Assembly (NCBI GenBank): GCA_036250195.1
Contig: JAVHZZ010000004.1
Span: forward strand, 322,240,628 to 322,304,627
Origin: Mixophyes australis
Lineage: Eukaryota > Chordata > Amphibia > Anura > Limnodynastidae
Direction of reading: 5' to 3'
DNA length: 64,000 bases
In this document: positions 58,716 through 64,000 of the stretch, one piece after another
How the letters are laid out: each line of letters begins with the position of its first letter
Position numbering within the stretch: the stretch's first letter is position 1
The notes under the pieces: model-generated
Told to the model about the DNA's origin: nothing
Databases searched by the model: none
Seen by the model: the letters and a program-made list of their open reading frames with translations, nothing else
Made by a program: the position numbers and the translations under genes

Positions 58716-58980
58716 ACACTACACCTACTCTCTTTCTCAATCTATCCTACCCCTTCTGTATCCCTCTCTCAAATGGCTCTAGATCGCCATGAAGGACGGT
58801 ATTTCTACATTCCAAAACTCGCGAGGTCCGAGATCCAACAACGTAACAATGACGTTTGCCTCGATCTGGATTCCGAATTGGCGCGAAAGTACTGAGCCGA
58901 CTCAGCTTGGTACTTGGATCCCCTTAGTTCGGGTGGGCTTGGCTTTCGGGAAACCGAGCCCGCCCATCTCTAATTCTGTA

Positions 58981-59739
58981 GCAATCAATCAGCTATAATA
59001 GTTTTCTGAACGGATTGGGTGTCAGTCTGTCAGAGCGTTTAGATAGAGTACTGGCTACCGTGTATGGGTACAGCACTTTATCTATTATATATATATATAT
59101 TTATATGTAGAAAGAAGGAAAATAAGAACGGCATCTTCTGGTGTAGTATTTGAGAAATAACACAAATATCAACATGATAACATAAGCGCGTAGACTACGT
59201 AAGGATTCCCGGCTATGTAGCTTCAGAAATATAGGGCTCCAGACACCAAGTGAGTGATACAGAAGACCCAGAGAAGGTGTAAATCTATATGGTGACACCA
59301 ATGATCACCATATGCATGTACCAAATGTATAGGATAATACACCTATCTGTATTTTCAGGCATCCATCATAGACAGCACATGGTCTCCAGGAATGCCAGGT
59401 ACAAAAAACAACAAAGAGAAGACATATAGTGTAATATTGTCAACTATTGTGCCATGCACCCAAGGCTCTATTAAAAAATGGTACTTACTGTATGCAGACA
59501 GACAGAACACATTACAGGATACGCATGATGCATATATGCAATAAAAAAGTCCCATCAGAATGCATGGAAAAGAACTTTAATATCTCTTAATACTATAATC
59601 ATTAATAAATGTCCATTTACATTTTTTAATCTTTTTTATAACCTTAAATACATATATCAGAATGTTCTTAATGTACATAATATGCATTATTACAGTTTAT
59701 CTTACTTGCAAGCACATGTTCTGGCATGCATATGCATCC
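58981..59739. other. Unassigned AT-rich DNA
   Basis: No gene or recognised repeat, apart from a short (TA)n run at about 59085-59101. Confidence 0.4.
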
Positions 59740-60075
59740 ATCATTACTACGATTCAGCACTTACACCTGCCCTGTAACTGGTGCAACTGATATAGCTAAA
59801 AACATGTACCTGAGATGCCCAGAGCTTGAATTGGACAAATTTGCATGCTCTTGACCTCGGTACGCCCTTACTGTACATTGCCTTCGTATTTCCGCTTCTC
59901 CCCTCCCCCGGTCCACCCTTCAAATCATAGACTGTTAGAAGAGTCTTTTACGTTTGGACTTGAATTGCATGCACTTGCGTTCACTGGAGTAAAGTCTGTT
60001 TCTGAGCATACTCAGGCCGATATCACACAAGATATGGCAAGCAATGGGACTTACGTCTGAAGATGAATCAGGCCC
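59740..60075 (+). mobile_element. Unclassified interspersed repeat, copy 2
   Basis: Carries TCAGCACTTACACCTGCCCT, TTGAATTGCATGCACTTGCG and GTTTCTGAGCATACTCAGG, found reversed at 13520-13735. It ends near GATGAATCAGGCCCGAC, reminiscent of the end of the GGGCCTGATTCATTAA MITEs, so it may be another member of that Harbinger-like group. No coding capacity. Confidence 0.6.
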
Positions 60076-60213
60076 GACATGTGCAAAAAGCATTTGCACT
60101 GCTGAAGGGGCATTTTGGCACTTTTGTAAATTGCCTTATATGAATTTTGTAAACTTGTCAGTAAAGTCTATTACCATTTAAAGTAAGAATAAAATAGAAA
60201 TTGAAGAATTTGT

Positions 60214-60254
60214 TGGGCCTCATGTAGAGTTTGATGGAATTTGCATCTCAAAAC
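60214..60254. mobile_element. Left-end fragment of the 10292 MITE family
   Basis: GGGCCTCATGTAGAGTTTG matches the 10292 left end, with the Tc1 fragment following directly. The matching right end was not found. Confidence 0.6.
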
Positions 60255-60740
60255 AAAACACATCTTACACAGGTACGTTAAGCTGGACACATCTGGAAGT
60301 GTCTCAATGATCAAAATATTGAAATTTTGGGTCCATGGCCAGGAAACTTCCCAGACCTTAATCCCATTGAGAACTTGTGGTCAATCCTCAAGAGGCAAGG
60401 GGAACAAAGAAAAATCCACAAATTCTGACAAACACCAAGCATTGATTAGGCAAGAATGGGCGGCCATCAGTCAGTATGTGGCCCAGAAGTTGATTGACAG
60501 CATGCCAGGGCAAATTGCAGGGGTCTTCAAAAAGAAGGGTCAACACTGCAAATATTGACTCTTTGCATAAACTTGATAATGTAATTGTCAATAAATGCCT
60601 TTGACACTTATGAAATGCTTGTAATTTTACTTCAGTATACCATAGCAACATCTGACAAAAAGGGTCTAAAAACACTGAAGCAGCAAGCTTTGTGAAGACC
60701 AATACTTGTGTCATTCTCAAAACTTTTGGCCATGACTGTA
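60255..60740 (+). mobile_element. Tc1/mariner element, 3' half
   Basis: The right part of a Tc1-like element: the transposase C terminus, then a 3' region ending in CAAAACTTTTGGCCATGAC and TGTAC, the terminal inverted repeat typical of many vertebrate Tc1-like elements. The left half and left terminus are absent. It differs from the 21424 element in its terminal repeat, so it represents a second Tc1 family. Confidence 0.82.
60330..60558 (+). pseudogene. Tc1-like transposase C-terminal remnant
   Basis: One frame reads FPDLNPIENLWSILKRQGEQ near 60342-60400. This contains the PDLNPIENLWxxLK signature near the third catalytic residue of Tc1 transposases. A stop follows after HKF at about 60426, and the remaining C-terminal sequence is in other frames. 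The 105-codon ORF overlapping it is in a different frame and is not the transposase. Confidence 0.85.
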
Positions 60741-61652
60741 CAACAGTGATCAAGCACTAACAAGTTTCCCGTGTCCTGGCAGACGCATATAAAGTCCCAT
60801 TTGCTCCAACATGCCCTTAAACACCCTCCTCCCATGTCGCCTCTTCAATCATAAGGGCCCTTGAGTGTCCTTAACCACAAGATGTGTTTGAGTCTACATA
60901 AGGCTGCAAATGAAGCTTGTGCTTTGAGGGCATGCACAGATTTAAATAAGCGTATTATATGCTGAAAATTAGATTTGTTTTCATGTTTTTCTTGAGCCCC
61001 AATATTTTTAAAGTATGTAACTGTATCTGCCATAGCACATGGGTAAGCATGACCCCATCCTGGATACAAAAATAAAAGCTCACATTCAAAACTGCAAGTT
61101 TTATAGGCTTTGTGCTGATTCAGTGGATATAAAAGTTTACAAATCAAAACAAATCATATCAGACCGTGTTCCCTCTTTAATGTGACCAAAGGACTGCAGT
61201 CTTAGTTGCAGGATCAGTCCAAGCATTTCTTCTTCTAATATAATATTGCAGGATGATGAACTGTGCAGTGCATCTAATGACAGCACCAAAAGAGGGAAAC
61301 TTAAAAGCATCAAGTAGGTGGAGAACAAATGGACTTTATTTCGCGCACTATCTGTGTGCCTTCTGCGCCACATGCATAGCCAGAAATAATACTGATGGAT
61401 TTTCTTTCTGTAAGTGTATTTACACAAATAAGGGTAATTAATTCATCAACCTGATCTGAGCAGACCGAAGGCAAGGAACAGTGGAGTATTGTTATATATG
61501 AAGACCTGAAAATGGGTTTTCTAGATGTCATTTTCTATATCTCAAAATACTTTCTCTGCACTGCTATGTCATAAATAAAAATAGTTTCTAAATTAGAGGT
61601 CATAGACCTTCCTAAGCCTGTAGTTGCAATGAATATAGAATATTTTTTATCT
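60741..61652. other. Unassigned DNA
   Basis: No recognised repeat; ORFs of 100, 96 and 73 codons on the minus strand and 62 on the plus strand carry no known motif. Confidence 0.4.
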
Positions 61653-61960
61653 TATTATTATTCCTTTTATTGTTATCATTTATATTGTGCCATTATAATA
61701 CGCTGCACTGTACATAGAATATTTGTCTTTCATAAGTCCATGCCTCGTTGGTGCTAACATTCTAAATTCACTAACACACACAAATTAGGGTCAATATTAG
61801 TCAACATCAAATATGTCTTTGGAGTGTGGGTGTAAACCAGAGCACTTGGAGGAAACCCATTCAAACATGAGGAGAACATATAAACTCCATGTGGTAGGGA
61901 ATTGAACTTATGACCCCAACACTGTGAGGCAGCAATGCTAACAAGTGCGCCACCAGCGGC
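61653..61960 (-). mobile_element. V-SINE, full-length but diverged
   Basis: On the minus strand: a degraded tRNA-like head with box B-like GGTCATAAGTTCAATTCCC, the central domain (TATATGTTCTCCTCATG, then GGTTTCCTCCAAGTGCTCTG), the L2-like tail and an ATT-rich end at 61653-61680. More diverged than 4674-5044; box A is poor. Confidence 0.78.
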
Positions 61961-62102
61961 AGTCAAGTGGTGTGAGTCCCTAGTTGATAAACTCAAATAG
62001 AGAATTAAAAGTATACACTTTGGTTCTCAACTTAGGACAGTCCCCAACTCTTGATCCTTTCTTCTCTAGTCATCTACATCCCATTTCTAATATCAAGAAA
62101 TT

Positions 62103-62434
62103 GGGCCTGATTCATTAAGGATCTTAACTTGAGAAACTTCTTATTTCAGTCTCCTGGACAAAACCATGTTACATTGCAAGGGGTGCAAATTAGTATTCTG
62201 TTTTGCACATAAGTTAAATACTGACTTGTTTTTTCTTGTAGCACAAATACTTGATAGCTTATTTGTACACTGAAATTTAAAGTTGATATTTGTGTGCTAC
62301 ATGAAAAAACAGTCAGTTTTTAACTTATGTGCAAAACAGAAAACTAATTTGCACCCCTTGCATTGTAACATGGTTTTGTCCAGGATACTGAAATAAGAAG
62401 TTTCTCAAGTTAAGATCCATAATGAATCAGGCCC
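62103..62434. mobile_element. Palindromic MITE (GGGCCTGATTCATTAA family), younger subtype
   Basis: Ends GGGCCTGATTCATTAAGGA and CATAATGAATCAGGCCC, flanked by ATT at 62100-62102 and 62435-62437. Nearly identical along its length to 52466-52799. Confidence 0.92.
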
Positions 62435-62437
62435 ATT

Positions 62438-63449
62438 GCCTTGGAAATGGCCACCAGAGGCTATAGTCACTGTAAATGGACCCATACACTTTTAATAGCA
62501 AATCAAGTGATCAGATAGAGAGAATTTTGTAAAGAAGAAATAGTCTAAAGCATGATGATTTGACAGAGTTCTTAAAAAACAGTACATAGAGTATGCCAGC
62601 AGAATATGCATGGAAATGTCAGCTCATTATGACACAAAACATCTATCTATTAGGCCTTGTCGTGTGTATTTTTTTTTACAGCCACTTAAATATTTCAGTC
62701 TAAAGTATGTCATATTTTGTTATTATTTCTTATACTGCACTGATTTAGATTCCTGTATTATAACTCAAGGAAGTCATACTTAAATAGAGTTGTTTATTAC
62801 TCATGGAAGATGGCCATATTAAAAATACTCCACCATATTAGAAGGAATGGTGCTCCTGCTCATGTCTGGTCAATTGCAGCAACTAGCAAAACAATTACTC
62901 AACAATCAGCAACATCAATCTTCTAGATGTTTCCATTTAAAATAACATCCTGTATTTCCCGATATTGTATAGTGTTGAAAGAACTTGATCTTCTAGCTTC
63001 GTCCACCCATCACATTGAGGCTAAGCCATTCTCACACATGTATCAATTACCAGAACACCACAATCTGTTTCAAGGTTGAGACACTACATTTCTATACTGT
63101 TATGTGGGTAACATACATTTTATGTAATGGTTTTCTCACTCTGTAATTTATAGGAAAACCATAAAAAATAATAGTCTGTTCAGGACACAGCAGGAAAGCT
63201 TCCTTGTGGATTGCAGAACATGGAATCCTTATCACAATGTAGCAACTGCTACAGTGATTATATATAGCACTAATATATGCTCTGAAAGTTATCTGTCTTT
63301 TGATGTATTGCACTTTTCAATGAATGGCGCAATTGAGCACCTCTTGACACATTGGTTGCATCGCTCATCTCTATTTATCCTTTGCTATTCTGTATGTGAG
63401 ACTATGGATCAAATGGTGATGGAAAATAAATGGTAAAAATACATTAGGC
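62438..63449. other. Unassigned AT-rich DNA
   Basis: No gene or recognised repeat; 73- and 76-codon ORFs overlap on opposite strands at 63092-63436 without a motif. Confidence 0.4.
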
Positions 63450-64000
63450 TTAGAAGCTATGTAGGCAAAGCAAAATGACAGTTGTTGTCAGTGCTTATTC
63501 TTAACACATCATGGGGTAAATGTATCAAGCTGAGAGTTTTCCGGCGGGTTTGAAAGTGGAGATGTTGCCTATAGCAACCAATCAGATTCTAGCTGTCATT
63601 TTGTAGAATGTACTAAATAAATGATAGCTAGACTGTTCGGTTTTTCAAACCCGCCGAAAAACTCCCAGCTTGAAACATTTCCCCCATATCTGTATCTATC
63701 TAGCAAAATTAAAACATAAGGTATTAGATCATATTTTGATCAAAACATTTCAGCCTGCATCCCAGCATCAAGGGCACCTCATTGTATGCAGGTCCTACAC
63801 TGACCTATATGCTTCAGACACCAAAATGTAGTTAAAATCAGATGCACTCACCTCCCAGGTATAGAGGCCTATATCTAGCAGGGGATGGCCTATTAAGCCA
63901 CACCCGAATAAGCCTTACATAAGCTTTATGGACAGTTGCTAGGCAACATAAGGCAAGTTGTTGTCAGCGCATATCCTTAACACTGCATATCTGTGTATCT
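63450..64000. repeat. Tandem duplication, one copy holding a MITE
   Basis: Copy 1 runs 63450-63512 and resumes at 63688-63705 after the MITE. Copy 2 is 63925-64000. Shared: TAGGCAA, GTTGTTGTCAG, CTTAACAC and CATATCTGT. The end of copy 2 reaches the edge of the window. Confidence 0.75.
63513..63684. mobile_element. Harbinger-like MITE with CAT target duplication
   Basis: Ends GGGGTAAATGTATCAAGCTG and AGCTTGAAACATTTCCCC. Inner arms CGGCGGGTTTGAAAGTGGAG and TTTTTCAAACCCGCCG; part of the right AGTGGAG arm is deleted. Flanked by CAT at 63510-63512 and 63685-63687. The interior is very close to 48906 (CAACCAATCAGATTCTAGC in both). Confidence 0.88.

Larger units (their letters stand above)
57863..58972 (+). 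mobile_element. Nonautonomous hAT element carrying an 18S rRNA-like segment
   Basis: Begins TAGAGATG and ends CATCTCTA, flanked by AGTCTGTA (57855-57862) and ATTCTGTA (58973-58980), a 7/8 match. The left end has ACCCCCATG and repeated TTTTGG; the right end has AAAACTCGCGAGGTCCGAG and AGTTCGGGTGGGCTTGG, as in the 450-bp element at 35977. Inside, in order: a segment shared with 386-560 (58108-58280), the 18S-like segment (58281-58415), two full units and part of a third of a 112-114-bp tandem repeat (58465-58715), then the right end. No transposase ORF remains. Plus is the strand on which the 18S-like part reads in rRNA sense. Confidence 0.85.

Noticed and set aside
60241..60558. 105-codon plus-strand ORF
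   Set aside because: It is out of frame with the readable Tc1 transposase C terminus over the same DNA.

Overview
The window looks like intergenic or intronic DNA from a large, repeat-rich vertebrate genome, most likely an anuran amphibian. The reasons are strong AT-richness, no long uninterrupted open reading frames, and a characteristic mix of mobile elements: CR1, L2 and Tx1/L1-type LINEs, V-SINEs with L2-like tails, many hAT and Harbinger-like MITEs, Tc1/mariner remnants and a solo LTR. I found no host protein-coding gene, tRNA gene or intact rRNA gene. Every ORF longer than about 110 codons that I could identify is a piece of a retrotransposon or transposon, and most shorter ORFs look like chance.

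Layout. 0-5.2 kb: a hAT internal fragment, a 12-bp minisatellite, V-SINEs and an L2 tail. 5.7-9.0 kb: a decayed Tx1/L1 LINE on the + strand. 9-14 kb: a hAT MITE, a palindromic MITE abutting a solo LTR, and a 260-bp direct repeat. 15-18 kb: MITEs and a V-SINE tail. 18.9-19.7 kb: a suspected LINE esterase/endonuclease remnant. 21.4-22.4 kb: a Tc1 element with both ends. 24.9-27.9 kb: a nearly complete CR1 LINE on the - strand. 29.6-33.1 kb: a second, much older Tx1/L1 LINE. 35.2-36.4 kb: a tandem duplication cut by a hAT element. 43.5-44.0 kb: a hAT MITE nested in another. 45.3-46.4 kb: a long foldback element inside an L2 tail. 47.65-48.88 kb: an L2 LINE. 48.9-55.2 kb: several MITEs. 57.4-59.0 kb: an AT-rich palindrome and a 1.1-kb hAT element. 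60-64 kb: a Tc1 fragment, a V-SINE and MITEs.

The most unusual item is the hAT element at 57863-58972. Inside hAT-type termini and an 8-bp target-site duplication (7/8 match), it carries about 135 bp that align convincingly with the 5' domain of 18S ribosomal RNA, followed by a 112-114-bp tandem repeat. A copy of its neighbouring internal segment at 386-560 continues differently where the rRNA-like part starts, so a possible junction can be placed. Many MITEs here keep readable target-site duplications (8 bp for hAT, 3 bp for the GGG-ended families). One lies in a duplicated segment whose other copy serves as an empty-site reference.

All family names come from reading motifs and termini by eye. 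No database search was run, so subfamily names, percent identities and exact ends should be treated as provisional.
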